Assembly: GCA_032690845.1 (NCBI GenBank)
Contig: CM064434.1
Span: 8,372,108-8,436,107, forward strand
Source: Eleusine coracana subsp. coracana
Lineage: Eukaryota; Streptophyta; Magnoliopsida; Poales; Poaceae
Length of the DNA stretch: 64,000 nt
Direction of reading: 5' to 3'
A program made the position numbers and the translations under genes. This document shows, piece by piece, positions 31,316 to 44,200 of this stretch (position 1 is its first letter; each line of letters begins with the position of its first letter). The notes beneath the pieces were generated by a model that was not told the origin of the DNA, did not search any database, and was given only the letters and a program-made list of their open reading frames with translations.

Positions 31316-34300
31316 CTAGCAAAATAACACTAAAAAAAAGAGATGTTGTATAGTCTCATTGTGATTACAGGAGGCACACTTGAGACTACCATTCCATTTC
31401 TTCTTTTGCAAATTATCCTTGGTTAAAGTAACACCTTTTGCCAAGTACCATAAGAAGATTTTGATTTTAAGGGGGATTTTGATGCGCCAAAGATGTTTAA
31501 GATGGGAATGTGGTTTTGTTAACATTGGCAAGTACATCGACTGCATTGAGAAAGTGTCATTCAGATGTAGATGCCACTTGAACAAGTCTGGAGTATCCTC
31601 GAGTTGAACACTCACCATTTTGGACATCAAGGCATTCCATTCTATGAGTTTATCTCCAGTGATTGGTCTCCTGAAAGTAAGGTTTGGTGTGTCATTTTGG
31701 AGAACATCCCATACCGTGACTTGTTTCCACCTTGTCATGTTATATAAAGCTGGGAATTGATGGCTTAGTGGTGTATTATCCATCCAGATGTCATTCCAAA
31801 ACCTTGTTTGTGTGCCATCCGTAATTTGGAAAGCACCCCACTGGAAGAATTCCTCCCTAACCTTTAGGATACCGCTCCAAAAGTGAGAATCTCCTGGTCG
31901 GCTTTGCGTTTGGGTAAAAGTCTTATTGCTGAAGTACTTATTCTTCAAAAGCCTTTGCCAAGAACCATCCTCGTTGAGTAGTCGAAAAATCCACTTACTC
32001 AAGAGACATTTGTTCTTTATTTTCAGATTGACAATGCCCAGACCACCTTGCTCCTTGAGTTGACATAATATCTCCCATTTTGCAAGATGATACTTTTTCT
32101 TGTGGCCTTCTCCCTCCCAAAAGAATCTAGAGCGAATCATATCTAGTTTATGCAGAACTCCCTCAGGGATTCAAAAAACAACGTCATGAAAATTGGAAGA
32201 TTACTTAAGACAGAGTTGATGAGAATAAGCCTGCCTCCCGAGGACATGAGTTTTCCTTTCCATTTGTTCAATTTTCTCTCAAACCTATGAATGACATCTT
32301 TCCATTCACTATTTCTTAGTCGCCTATGAGTAATAGGAATACCAAGATATTTGAATGGTAAGGCTCCCACTTTACAACAGACAATGTAGTATATTGTGAT
32401 TCCCACTGTTTAGCCTCACCAAAGAAAAGTATTTCGCTCTTGTCAAAATTGATCTTCAAACCAGATAATTGTTCGAAAAGACTGAGTAAGAGCTTCATGT
32501 TAGTCACTTGTTGTATATCATGATCCAAGAAAATGACCGTGTCATCCGCGTATTGTAGAATGGACAATCCATTATCTACTAACTCGGGAATTACCCCAGA
32601 AATTTGACCATCCACTTTAGCTATGGCAATTAGAATAGCTAGCATATCCGCCACCATATTGAAAAGAATTAGGGATAGGGGATCACCCTGTCTCAGTCCT
32701 TTGTGTGTTTGAAAGTAAGGACCAATATCATCATTTACCTTAACTGAAACATGATCCCCAGTGATGAAATTTTGGATCCAATCACACCATTTAGAAGAAA
32801 ATCCTTTCATTCTCAATGTTTGTTGGAGGAACGACCATCGAACTTTATCATAAGCCTTTTCAAAATCGAGTTTTAGGATGACTCCATTTTTCTTTTTCCT
32901 TTGCAATTCAATTATAGTCTCATGAAGAATTATCACCCCTTCCATAATGTTCCTACTGGACATGAATGTCGTTTGTGATGGTCGTATTATTTTGTTCGTA
33001 ACCAAAGCAATCCTATTTGTTGCCACTTTGGTAAGTATCTTAAAGCTGACATTAAGGAGGCAAATCAGCCGATAATCCTGAATTCTCTCCACCTCATATA
33101 ACTTGGGTAGAAGAGTAATAACCCCAAAGTTGAGACGATATGTAGGCAATTTTCCATCATGAAAGTCAGCAAAGAGAGCCAAATAAATCAGCTTTGATGA
33201 CTTCCCAAAAAACCTGATAGAATTCAGCCGGGAAACCATCTGGGTCTGGTGCTTTGTTATGTTCCATATGGAATATCACGTTTTTCAACTCTTCCTTGGA
33301 GAAATGAGCAGTGAGTATCTCATTTTCCTCCTCATTTACTTGTGGTATATCTGCAACGATTGTTTCTTCCAAAATGAAATTAGTATCCTCGGGTTTCCCA
33401 AACAATCCTTTATAGTATCGTGTGATATGCCTTTTTAGATTGGCATCTCCTATAATGGTGCCTTCCCCACTCTCAAGTTTGTAAATCCTAGTCTTCCTGT
33501 ACTTCCCATTGGCCACTAGGTGAAAGTATTGAGTATTACTATCCCCTTCCAGTAGCTCTTTAACTTTGGCTCTTTGGTACCATTTGAGTTCCTCCTCACG
33601 TAGCATGTGTGAGAGTCTCTCATTCATATAATGTTTGAGAGCCAATTCATTTGGTGAGAGAATGGTATCCTCTGCCTTCTTATCCAAAGAATCAATGAGT
33701 ATGAAAAGTTGCTTTTTTTTTTCTTTTTTCAACATGCCAGATGTATTTTTTGCCCATCCTCGTAAGTATTTGCCAAACTTGAATGGCACTACTACCTCCA
33801 TGGTTTTGGCGCCAAATGTTAGACACCATATCAAAGAATCCGTCTCGGATAAGCCAACCAAGCTCAAAATTGAATTGATGTGAATTACCATGCTGTCCCA
33901 TTTGTCCAGTATTAATGAGCAGTGGAGTATGATCCGATTTTCCCCGATCGAGTGCTATGATAGATACCTTAGGATGTCGTGACTCCCATTCTGTATTCAT
34001 GAGAATTCTATCAAGCTTCTCAAATGTAGGTGGGTCTAGATCATTTGTCCAGGTGTATTGTCGGCCCACATCTGTATCTCTTTCAATTCTAAAGTATCAA
34101 TTATTGAGTTGAAGAGGCTTGACCAATGAGGCCAGAAGTTATCATTATTTTTCTCCTTCGGGTATCTCATAATATTAAAATCACCACCAATAATCATCGG
34201 GTGACTTTTGGAGCTACAGACATGTGCAAACTCAGTGAGAAACTGAGCCTTGTTTTCATTCTGTGCTGGACCATAAATAGAATACAACGCCCAAGTGAAT

Positions 34301-34723
34301 CCATCCTCTTTATTTTGTAGGAGGAATTTTGAGTAAAAATCCCCCTCATCAATTGCTCCCACTTGGAAAGTCAACATATTCACCCCAAGAAGTATACCTC
34401 CAGACCTACCCTTAGGCGGCATACTATGCCAAAGGAAATCATATCCCCCCCCCCCCCCCCCGCCCCGCTGCCAAATGCTTGAGAAGGCTATTAGAGAAGG
34501 AACTTCTACCTGTTTCCATTAAAGCTAGAAAATCTAGACGATGTTCTTTTACCAAGTTAGAAATAGTATTGTGTTTACCCAAGTCTCCAAGACCTCTGGT
34601 ATTCCAAAAACCACCCTTCATTTGGAAACTATTTTTGGAGGGTGGGAGGGGGGGGGACATGGTGGTGAGTAACCAACCCATAGCCTTCCGATAATTGTTG
34701 TTTTTCGGGCTCTTTTTTGTCAC
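31316..34723 (-). pseudogene. LINE ORF2: AP endonuclease, reverse transcriptase, zf-RVT
   Basis: Endonuclease motifs: FWNTRGLGDLGKHNTI, ALMETG, YSIYGPAQNENKAQF, GGDFNIMRYPKEK, FEKLDRILMN and SDHTPLL (the catalytic Asp/His pair). RT motifs: KAPDPDGFPAEFYQ, LKLDFEKAYDKV, GLRQGDPLSLILFN and the catalytic YADDTVIFL (about 32555). Last comes the zf-RVT region, IPLKIKIFLWYLAKG...CASCNHNETIQHLF. Target-primed reverse transcription is the family's reaction. Frameshifts occur at the G-run 34446-34460, near 34036, 33890, 33166-33239, 32316-32406 and 32143, so no active protein is made. Confidence 0.9.
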
Positions 34724-35254
34724 CTAGATCACAGAGAAAATGATCCAAGCTCACCTCAAGTGTTTCCTTATTTATGCCTCTACAAATGTAATTAAGAGTC
34801 TGGTCTAGGTCATTGATATCCTCCCCATTAACCATAGGATTAGTCAAAGGAAGGTTACTATCTAGTCTATTTCTTTCTATGGATTTTAGGGTCTCAATAG
34901 AATTAAAACCCTCTAAATTGGTATGTCCCATTAAAACACCTAAGTTGGAGATATTAGTTACTAGAGAAGAAGGATGGTGAGAGGTGAAGGATTGGTTGTT
35001 AACTTGTTACCTCCATCCAGATTGCGCCTTGCTACCATTGATTGTGCTTTGAGCATCATATCTTGATTATCCTTCTGCCTTAGTTGATGTTTTTGTACAT
35101 GGTTCTGCAGGGGCGCCTTGGCTGTGGAAGTATTGAGAATGGCCTCCGACACTTGTCTCTCCAGGTCCTCCTTTAATTTGCTCACACCCTCTAGTGCTGT
35201 AATCATCTCAGCAGTCTTGATATTAGCACAAATACCATTAAGCTTACATACTTC
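34724..35254 (-). other. LINE region between ORF1 and ORF2
   Basis: Short frames here (35206-34961, 34931-34629) read ALEGVSKLKEDLERQ and TNLEGFNSIETLKSIERN. These look like the degraded C-terminus of ORF1 or N-terminus of ORF2. Confidence 0.45.
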
Positions 35255-38200
35255 CTAGAGTACGCGGTGTGGTAGCTTGTCAAGCGCTACCTTTGGGGCC
35301 TCCTTCTCTTGGACAGGTATAATGCTACCCTTACTTGTTGCATAAACAGGCACGGAAGAACAGCGACACGGCCCATTGAACCGCGAATTACAGTCCTTTG
35401 TGTCCCTTGACACCTCCACCTGAGCCAGAATAGCATCAAGCAGAGGTGTCAACGGTGTTTGTGGGGGTTCTGTATTCACTGTAGCAGTGCCTCCACAATC
35501 CAAGTGACTGACAATCGTTTCCACTTCGAACGGCGTTGCTTGATCAGGAGCGGCAGTGGCATCAACCTGAGTAGCATCCAGGACAGTAGAGTGTATGCCT
35601 AAGGTTTCAACCTGTACTTCCTTCTCAATAGCCACGTTATCTTCCGACCTCACTTCTAAATCAGCCGTTGGCGAAGTGGCCAGGGTATCAGCTTCCAGTC
35701 CAAGAGAATGTAGCACTACTGCCGGCGCGACCTCGTGATCTGCAGTAGCAGCGCCAAAACCCAAGGATGGCTGCTGCACTACCGATGCGGCCACAAGGTC
35801 GCGATCAGCAGCAGCAACACCAAAATCCGAAGATGGCTGATGTACTGCCGCAGCCGCATCTGCCTGAACCGCTTCATCCGAGGCCTCCGGGTTGGTCACA
35901 TCCTTAGCTGGCCCCGCCGGAGCAGTGGCATCATGACCCAATGAAACTAGCCCAGCAGGAGCAGGCACCACAATGTCTGAAATAGCATCATCCTTAGACT
36001 TGATCACCCGGTCAGTCATCTCAGCCCCTGTATTGTTTCCGGCATCAACCCCTGTGTTGTCATTACCATCAAGCTGAAGGGATTCAAGGGCAGAACCAGA
36101 ATTACACTCCCCCAGCGTTGAGGTCTCCTTGAGTGGGGGATCTTCCGCAATGACCTTATTTGCTGCCTCGACCAGAAGCTTATTACAAACGTTGTCTAGG
36201 ATCTCCTCCACCATGTCCCTAATCCTTTTTTCAGTATGATCTGTGCTCTTAGGCTCCGACGGCTCGTCTTCCCCTGCCATCTCAGAAGTGTTATCCTTGT
36301 TAGAATTATTGCCCTGAGTTGTAGTAAGACCTTTACCAGCTGCGGTTTGCTCCTCATCCAGCAAGTCATCCTGATCCATGTCATCACCACCATCATCACC
36401 ATAAGTGTAATCAACCCAAGCTCCATCCCGGCAGACTTTATCAATCTTGAAGAAGATATCGTGTAGTCCCTCACCAACTGCAATCTCGGTAGAATCCGGT
36501 ATGCCTTGGATATCAATGACCGCCACCAAAATACGAACAACACCCATCTTCTTGAGATATTTCATATCCACTTTCTGTGTCGCCCCAATAATGGTTCCCA
36601 CAGCCCAAAGAGATAAATATGATCTAATTTCATATGGAACCCCATAAACATTTACCCAAGCCTTGTGAAGATATCGCCGGGGCTCAATCTTGTGGTTCCA
36701 CTCACTAATTATCATTATACCTTTTCCTCCAAAGGTGTGTATGAATCTAGTTGCCACAATCCGGTCGAGTTCCACCTTACTAGGAAACGGCACTAGGAAT
36801 CCATCCCCTTGTTGTTGTACTGTCCATGACCACTTGATAGGAATCAACCGATGGAGTTCACTCTTAATCAGTTCAGGAGTGATGTTCCCTTCCTTGATCG
36901 TAATATATGTTGTTGCTTTATCTTTTTTCGGTGCTCTACCAGGAGTTCCAAACTGGGGAATTAGAAAAAATCCCCCCGCTGCACCGTCAACACCACAGAA
37001 AACTGCATGTGGCTTAGGACCCCGGTATATGGGGCAATCAGATGTCAAATGCCCGTCATCACATATGTCACAACACAATTCTTCCTTCTGCTTTTTTCCT
37101 TGTTCCGGTGCCTGTTCAGAAGTGTCATTATCAGCAGCTCTTTTTCTTCCCTGATCAGCTTCTGGCATCTCCTTGCAAGACCCTGCACCCGTGAGACCAT
37201 GGCCATCGCCGGATCGTCCACGACCATCACCTCCTCCGCCTTTGCCGGCACCAGTACAGTTCCCGCCATCAGAGCTACGAGAAGCAGCACTGCCACCCTG
37301 GGAACCAAAGTCGCCCCGTCGGCCACGCGCTCCTCTACCTCGATTGAAGCTTGAGTCATGGTCCCTGGCACCATAAGACGACATACGGCCTGGTGGACCA
37401 CGGCCCCGGTCTCCTCTGCCGCCTTGTGATCCTCTTGAAATGAAACGCGATTGGTAGGAACGTCGATTATCCCCCTGATCAAACCTGCGACCACCAACCT
37501 CCTTGCCTGAGTCACCTCCAGCCATGAGCGCCGCCAGGTACAATGCGTGTTTGTGGGGTTGGTGATTGAGTTGAGATCGTAGTCCAGCGATGCCAGGCAG
37601 ACTATCAAATCTGGAGTTAAATTGGGCCTTAGTTTCCGCCCAAATTAAGTCTGGGGGCTCAACTGTTTTCAAAATCTGAAAACGCGGGGAATCCGGATCA
37701 CGACTAGAGTATGCATCGACTTCACCGGTGATCTCATCTGGCTCGACTTGCACGGCCGGCGGTGAGTGATCGGCCTTAGCTGCCTCTGGTCGCGAGAGCA
37801 CCTCAGGGAGAAAGTCGCTGAGAGTGCGTCTTGTCGAGATTCTTGCTTTTGGCAGAGGCCCTTTCCATGGCTTCGATTTTTGTCGCTATGCAGGTAACTG
37901 AAGATGCGACTGCTTTTGCCTTCATGCCCCTGCATTGGCCTCCGGCGAGTTGAGCAAACTCAACGGTTTGGCAGAGAATGGCTCTGACATTGACAACGCC
38001 TTGAACTCACAAAGAGTAGGGCCATCATCATCATCTGACTCGTCCATTGACCAGAAACGACCATTGATCAGAGCAAGTGCCTCCTCCTTGGAAGATGGAG
38101 AGGAATTATCTGCTCCCGGCGGATGAAAACCGAACAACTCTGAGAACTGTTTCTCCTCTTGATTCTTGCAATCTGCTCGATCAGCCGCTAAGTCCTCCTT

Positions 38201-38329
38201 GCGCACCAGATCACGGCAGCGAGCAGCAGCCGCAATCACCTCTGACCAACGGAACCGGGCCTTATGAGGCACCGCGCCGATGACCCTCATGCTCCCTGCA
38301 TCATGGCAAGACTTGACCCACACCTGCAT
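35255..38329 (-). pseudogene. LINE ORF1: nucleic-acid-binding protein with DUF4283-like domain and zinc knuckle
   Basis: One frame runs from 38329 to 35255 (about 1024 codons) with stops at about 37922 and 37860; the longest uninterrupted part is 848 codons (37801-35255). The N-terminus is acidic, followed by an RGG-rich stretch (GRGPPGRMSS, NRGRGARGRRGDFGS), a CCHC-like knuckle, CCDICDDGHLTSDC, and a DUF4283-type region (ITPELIKSELHRLIPIKW, FGGKGIMIISEWNHK, YLHKAWVNVYGVPYEIR). The C-terminal 350 residues are Ala/Asp/Glu-rich low-complexity. ORF1p coats LINE RNA. It is long for a plant L1 ORF1. Confidence 0.85.
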
Positions 38330-38370
38330 GTACTCGGACCATCAGACAAGGAAGTGAAAAACTAACAATC

Positions 38371-38460
38371 TAATTGATGAAGATATATATCGTTAATGTT
38401 TTGCAAATGTTCTAATCATAGCATCCACCACAATATGAACAAAGCATGTGACCCATTCAG

Positions 38461-38463
<3 letters not shown>
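38371..38463 (+). repeat. 283-bp tandem repeat array, middle part of unit 2
   Basis: It begins with the right copy of the LINE target duplication (38371-38386) and continues ATCGTTAATG...CATTCAGATCATATA, colinear with units 1 and 3. It is then cut in the (TA)n stretch by the inserted block 38507-45862. Confidence 0.75.

Positions 38464-38506
<43 letters not shown>
38464..38506. repeat. (TA)n microsatellite
   Basis: An uninterrupted TA run at the insertion point of the Helitron-like block. A shorter ATATATAT lies at the same place in units 1 and 3, so it has expanded here. Confidence 0.85.
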
Positions 38507-38507
<1 letters not shown>

Positions 38508-39188
38508 TAGCAAAGTGTCCGTACGTTGCTACGGACTTAAAAAACAAAATACTCTTTATAACTTAAATATAAATTATTTACATAATAGAATTATTAGTAT
38601 ATACAATATTATTTACATTTTTTATATGAAAGATAATATTTATATTATTGTTGGTGTTTCTTAGCATACTATTTTATATATTAAAAATAACATTTTTTCA
38701 ACATTTTTTACCATATTCTAGAAGGGTTATCTAAAAGAACAAATCAATTTACGCAGTCTATAAAATAGCAGTGCATTACAACGCGATTTTGAACTTGAAA
38801 CCTTGCTCCAATAGAAAATGTTAAAACACGAAAGTTGTAAATCTCGTCGATACCTTTTCGAAATATATGTGGACCATATTATTTGGACTTCAGAGCTAGA
38901 AGATATAGGCCCCGCACAAAGACCTGCGCAGAGAAGTCCGAATCATAACAAATACTTTTGCATCGCATATTTAAAAACCTAAACGGCAGGATCTGTACTT
39001 CTGTTGAATACCAAAGTTGTAGAACGTTTCGAGAGCTATAATATAGAGTCCGAGTTTGCTTAATTTGAGCTTCAGATGAGGGAGTTATAATTTTTGAAAT
39101 TTGGTACTTGATATAAAAGGTACGAAACCGATTTAGATTCAATCTCTAACTTTGTGGGCACGAAGTGGACGACCGCACCTCAATTAAT
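38507..39188 (-). mobile_element. Helitron-like non-autonomous element, copy 2 (inverted relative to copy 1)
   Basis: Its 3-prime end on the - strand is CCGTAGCAACGTACGGACACTTTGCTAG. Internal text (AACTCGGACT-like, TTCTACAACTTTG, GTGCGGTCGTCCACTTCG on the - strand) matches 24998-25672. A second TA run at 39189-39232 borders it. Confidence 0.5.
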
Positions 39189-39190
39189 AG

Positions 39191-39232
<42 letters not shown>
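39189..39232. repeat. (TA)n microsatellite
   Basis: A TA run flanking the Helitron-like copy, matching the run at 38464-38506 on its other side. Confidence 0.85.
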
Positions 39233-39233
<1 letters not shown>

Positions 39234-41182
39234 CTTATTAAGAGAGGTGTGAAGCCTCCGTCAGCCCTCGGTTCACGTCGTGTCCGCTCCACGCGTTTTG
39301 GTGATATCGCCCTTCTCATCATCGTAATTGTTTAGGAGTTCACCATGTGAATCTGATTAACATGTGTTCGTGATCATCGTACTGTACTTGAGTTCACCTC
39401 ACCTACGTTTCTGATTCACGTACGTTTGTGATCATCGTACTGCACGCAACAGAGGCGGCGATCAAAACAGAATCTAAATCATCGAGAAAAGCAACGCCAC
39501 ATGTAAACCTATCGCTGTACGCACCGTCCAGCAGTGTATCATCGTCATACCTCGCGCTTCCTTCGACGTCCTTGTGAGTAGCCACGAGCTCAAGCCTCAA
39601 TGTATTGCCCTTCCTTAATGAAGAATAATCACAGTCATGGTCATGTTCTCCCGACGAACTGAGAGATTCATATACATGCCATGCATCAATGGTTGTATCC
39701 CTTGCGTTCACCATCGCCGAAATAATTGCCGCCACCATCTGTGCTAACCTTGCACGTGCCACCCATATCTACATCACCAGCCGAAGGTTATCGAAGAAGC
39801 CGTCGACGAGGACTTTAAGCTACAGGTCCTGCCCAGGGCCAAGACGACAACGACGAACTCACTGAAGCAAGCCGGTGATGAAGCGATGACCTTCACGTGA
39901 TCCATGGGTCAGAACAAAGTTTTAGATTGTTTCTTCCTCTGTGCCTTCAGCTTGCATGCATCACACGACTGATATGGTGGTCTACGTCCGAGCCGTAGCT
40001 GTTGTGACCCAAGGGAAGGAAGATCAAGGCCTTTGTTGAGGACCCTGTCAGCGGCAGCGTCGAGGAGCTGCGCTGCACAGAGGCGACCTGGTAAAGATCG
40101 GTGACGAACCAAAGGCTCAGATCGTGATGAAGATGGGATCGACGTGGACCATTGATTCGGGTCATGGCAGTCACCCATGGAGGCGCCGACGGCATGCACT
40201 CCAATGCTACACAAAGCGCTCCTGACATTGAAGCTTGCCAAGATGCTGCTGAAGCGCTGCTCAAGGTCAAGGTGCTGAGTTCAAAACGCCGCCCTAACAA
40301 GCCATCAAGGACGTCGCCGAAGCCGCTAAAGAGACGAGTCCAAGGAGGAGGTGTTTACACAAAGACCTGCGAGAAGCTGTAAAAGAAGACATAGAAGGTG
40401 CCCAAGAAACAAGAGACGACTTTGACTCTACACCTTGTGCTTCACATCGCGCTGCCTTTTCCCCTACGTGCATATGCCTGAATATAGGCATGTGGCAGTC
40501 ATCCTCTTGTTCAGTTGTAGGAGGGGCTCAATACTAGGAGGTTGATGTCCATACTTCAGCTCTTGTGCCGTTGATTGGGCAGCTGCCCGACCAGTACATG
40601 CCATGGGTAAAGCACACAAAGAGGTAGAAGAAGAAAAGCAGCCATGGTGAAAGCAGGTGAGCCCTATATGCATATTTTATTGTCTCCATTTTCATTCCAT
40701 CGCTTGCTTATTATTAGCATGTTTTTCACCATGTGCATAGACGGACCAATTTTCTTCATCTCCATCCTACCTTATACCTCTCTATCTCACATGTGTAGAT
40801 GGATCAGTCAAAAGGTATATATATATCTGAATTCCGTCGTTTTTTGCTGAAGAATGTATTGCCGATGAGAAGGGTCGACTCAAAAGTGCAGCATTGGACT
40901 CAAAAGCACTCGACAGTTAGCAGATAACCACCGCTGTATGAAATTCATTGTTAGTGAACTAGGATGCAAGATAATGAGACGGGTGAGGTAAACTTCTACA
41001 ATTTTCAACCAGTATAGCCAAGTTCAGTGTTGACTTTGCATATTCAGTATTACTCCTGTAATATGGTATTGATTCTTGTTTTCAATCATAGTGCATTAGG
41101 GATTATTTTTTTCAACCATATTAGTGCCTATATTTTTTTGTATTTTAATAAAACCTATAGCAACGCATGAGCACTTTGCTAA
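39233..41182 (+). mobile_element. probable Helitron-like element with captured GC-rich sequence
   Basis: It ends TATAGCAACGCATGAGCACTTTGCTAA before T, a diverged Helitron-type end with CTAA. The body differs from its surroundings: 39403-40640 is GC-rich and holds several overlapping ORFs (for example 39762-39403 on the - strand, text VAFLDDLDSVLIAASVAC; 40241-39909 on the - strand). I cannot name a parent gene. Capture of host gene fragments is common in grass Helitrons, but this identity is an inference. Confidence 0.35.
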
Positions 41183-41279
41183 TATACATATATATATATA
41201 GTAAAAATATTATCTATACCTAGCTACAGAATGACCAATTCTGTAGCCAGACCCGATCTACGGACCCAACCAGATCGGT

Positions 41280-44200
41280 CAATCTGGTGCAGACCCAACT
41301 AACCCGACCCGTTTCCCCCGGCCCACTCTCCTCTCCGATTAAATTTAGTCTGAGCCAGCCCGCCGAGCGTAGAAATTATAGTTCCCGTCGCTCGGCTTCG
41401 ACAACCGCAGCTCACGCACGATCCCCACTATCCCCGCTCCCATTTACCGGTTGCCCCTCGCCGCCCCCGACGAAGGAACTCCACGGGCGCACAGCCGGAG
41501 AAGATCGTAATCCAGCTTCTTCCTCCAGTCGCCTCCTGCATCCGCCTCGTAATTGTTAGTTTGCTCCACATATATGCTTATCTCGTCCTGGATTGGTTTA
41601 TTGCAGTTGCTACAATGTCCTGGGCTCCTGGCTAGGCGGCGAAGGTCCTCCGTGAATGGAAGTTGGACAACGTATTTGCGTTCCACACACGAGTAACAGG
41701 TGCATGCGTGCTCCCCATGTGATTCATCAACTCGTTTTTACTTTTGCCCAGTTAGTGGATGAATCAGGGGTACATATCCTCCCAATTTATTTTTAATTTC
41801 TAAGTTCTTCGGTGCACTTCCCAGGGGATGCGGCGGGATAGACAGAGGCGCAATGGTAGAGTCAGCCAAATCCGATGAGCGTGCTTCTCGGGATGATTTC
41901 CTCATCCTCCACCACACGTGCTTCAAGCCTTCAACAAGAGAAGCGGCCATTTTCTCTTGAACCAATCCGATTGGAATTTTATGGGTGAGCACCAAATAAC
42001 GTCCATCTGTTGAGCTCTAATTTCTACCTTTACTGCCAATCCCCTTTCCATTTCTTTTTACATGGAGGATCCACAGGTTTGTCATGCCCATCTCCTCCCT
42101 TTCCTCTGATTCTGGATCTGCGCTTGGTAAGCCTGTAGTTTAGATACTTGTTGATTGTGATTGCAGTTTCATTCATGGATTTGCTGTTTAATAAAACTAT
42201 GATGCATGATCTTTGTAATTTCCATCTGTAATTTCCCATGTGGCATAACGGTTTGATTTATCCCCATGGAGGATCATCACCAGGAATTATGGCTGATTCC
42301 AAAGCACATATGCCTCTGGTACACTGATCTTGTTTTACGGGGACATTGCTTGCCATGCAGTGAGTCATTTGTCTCATAGAGACAATTTACTGAATAACTT
42401 ACAGATTTTGGCTTGCCATTCTTTAACATACACATAAGACATGATAATTTATTATTTCAATTAAGATATGCAGAAAGCAACAATCATGTCATGTCGCTTT
42501 TTTTCCTGCTTGCTTTAACATTTATTTGACCTCTTACCTTCAGTGTTTTCCCCATCTCCTGTTTTAAAATGTCTCTAATGTATCTTGGCAATATAAAAAA
42601 GTACTAACTGGTTTTGTCATCGTTCTTTATCATCCACTTTTGCAGCACGAAGTTACTCGTGGATTTTCTCATGCATCTATTATTATGCAGGAATAAGACT
42701 CTGGCTGCTAATTTGTGTCGATGTGAGTGAGAAATAATTTGCTTCCTTCCTTGTCCATACAAGAGAATTTTGTAAATAAAATGATTTCATAGGTTTTGGG
42801 TAATTAATTATGTCCCATTTCATAGTGGTACATGATTTCTTGATTATACAACCTGGATATTTCATTCTTAATCATAGATGTTCTTCTGATTATTGCTTAT
42901 GCAACTTCCAAATTTTATTTCTTTACCTGTTGAATCAGTTTTGTATTTTCTGGATGAAATTTAACTCTCAAGTTGCCATTGTGAAAAGTAAAGGTGTACT
43001 AAATGTGCTGCTACCATAATCTGCAAATTAACAGGAGTTATAGGAATTACAGCCTAATACCATATCTGCTCTCTTTGACGGGCAGGACATTTCTAAAGCT
43101 ACAGCTTTGGATCTAGTGCATGTAGTAGGTAGGTGTTTTGTAGTTCAAAGCTCTGGTGTGTTTCTTGTCATAATTGTGACAGAAGTGAGTCATACACTCT
43201 TCTGCTTGCAGAGCGGAGCTTGAAATTACTAAAATTAGTTGCCCATTGTGCGATTTTCTAGTTTGACTATCACTTTCTCGTGACAGGAAAGTAGGATTGT
43301 GAAAGAAAAAAGGCGATGCTTAAGTATAAGAATCTATGGTAATCATTTACCTTTATATTATTACGGAAGTATGTATAATTGCTCATGCATCTGAATGCAA
43401 AATTGTAATTCTTTTCTCAATAATGCGCTCATCACTAAAATCAGTAATATTTCTTTTCCACCCATCGAAGTGGGCACCTAAACCACTGGTGTCTTATGAT
43501 TATAAAGGTTGTTGTTTCTGCAGTGAAAATCATGGAGGGATGGTGACAAAGTGTGGCTTCACCTCCTATACAGTGCTGTGATTAAGGTGAAGAGAATGTG
43601 ACGAGCTCTCCAGATGGCCATTGGAATAGTAAAAATGTACTAAATGTGCTTCTAATATAATTTGAAAATTAAGAGGAGCTGTAGGAGTTACAGCCTCATA
43701 CGGTCCTATCTGCGCTCTCTTCATGCAGGAGATTTATAGGTCTGGAACTTTGTGCTAGTGGTATGTAGTAGGTGCTTTCTACGTTCAAGGTGTTGTGTCT
43801 TTGATTCTGGACTCATGCTTGTGAATAAAACCATTGATGTGGAATATATACGATTAAAACAAATAGATTATTGTGGTTTGTTTCCATTACACTCTGAATA
43901 GACAGATGCAATTATATGCCTATTTGCTATCACTTGTTCAATAACTTCTCAATACTTATACAAGACTTGATCCATTGTTGGTTTTCACTGGTCATGGAGC
44001 TGCAGCTGAAGGAAGAAGCCAACTATTTGCTTTGGGGTTGCAAAGTCAAGCATTAATTGATTTATTATTCGTTTGTATTTTTTGTTCATTCGAGTTATGT
44101 TTGCATATCAATTTGAGCATTATCACATGTTTGCATCAGGTTTGACAAAGAGCGTCTGTGTCAATTTGATATGTGAAATCCTTGCTATAATCTGAATTCT

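Larger units (their letters stand above)
30847..38370 (-). mobile_element. full-length L1-type LINE
   Basis: It is flanked by a perfect 16-bp target duplication, TAATTGATGAAGATAT (30831-30846 and 38371-38386). The - strand order is 5-prime end, ORF1 (DUF4283-type, zinc knuckle), ORF2 (endonuclease, RT, zf-RVT) and a short A-run at the 3-prime end (TTTTTT at 30847). At 7.5 kb it is full length. It carries frameshifts and stops in both ORFs, so it is dead. Confidence 0.93.

Noticed and set aside
34439..34660. G/C homopolymer runs as recoding (programmed frameshift) sites in the LINE
   Set aside because: The element has many other lesions, and runs this long are prone to slippage and sequencing error, so recoding is not supported.
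38464..39232. TA runs as target duplication of a single element
   Set aside because: Runs of this length arise by slippage and cannot define a duplication; similar ATATAT text already exists in the host repeat.
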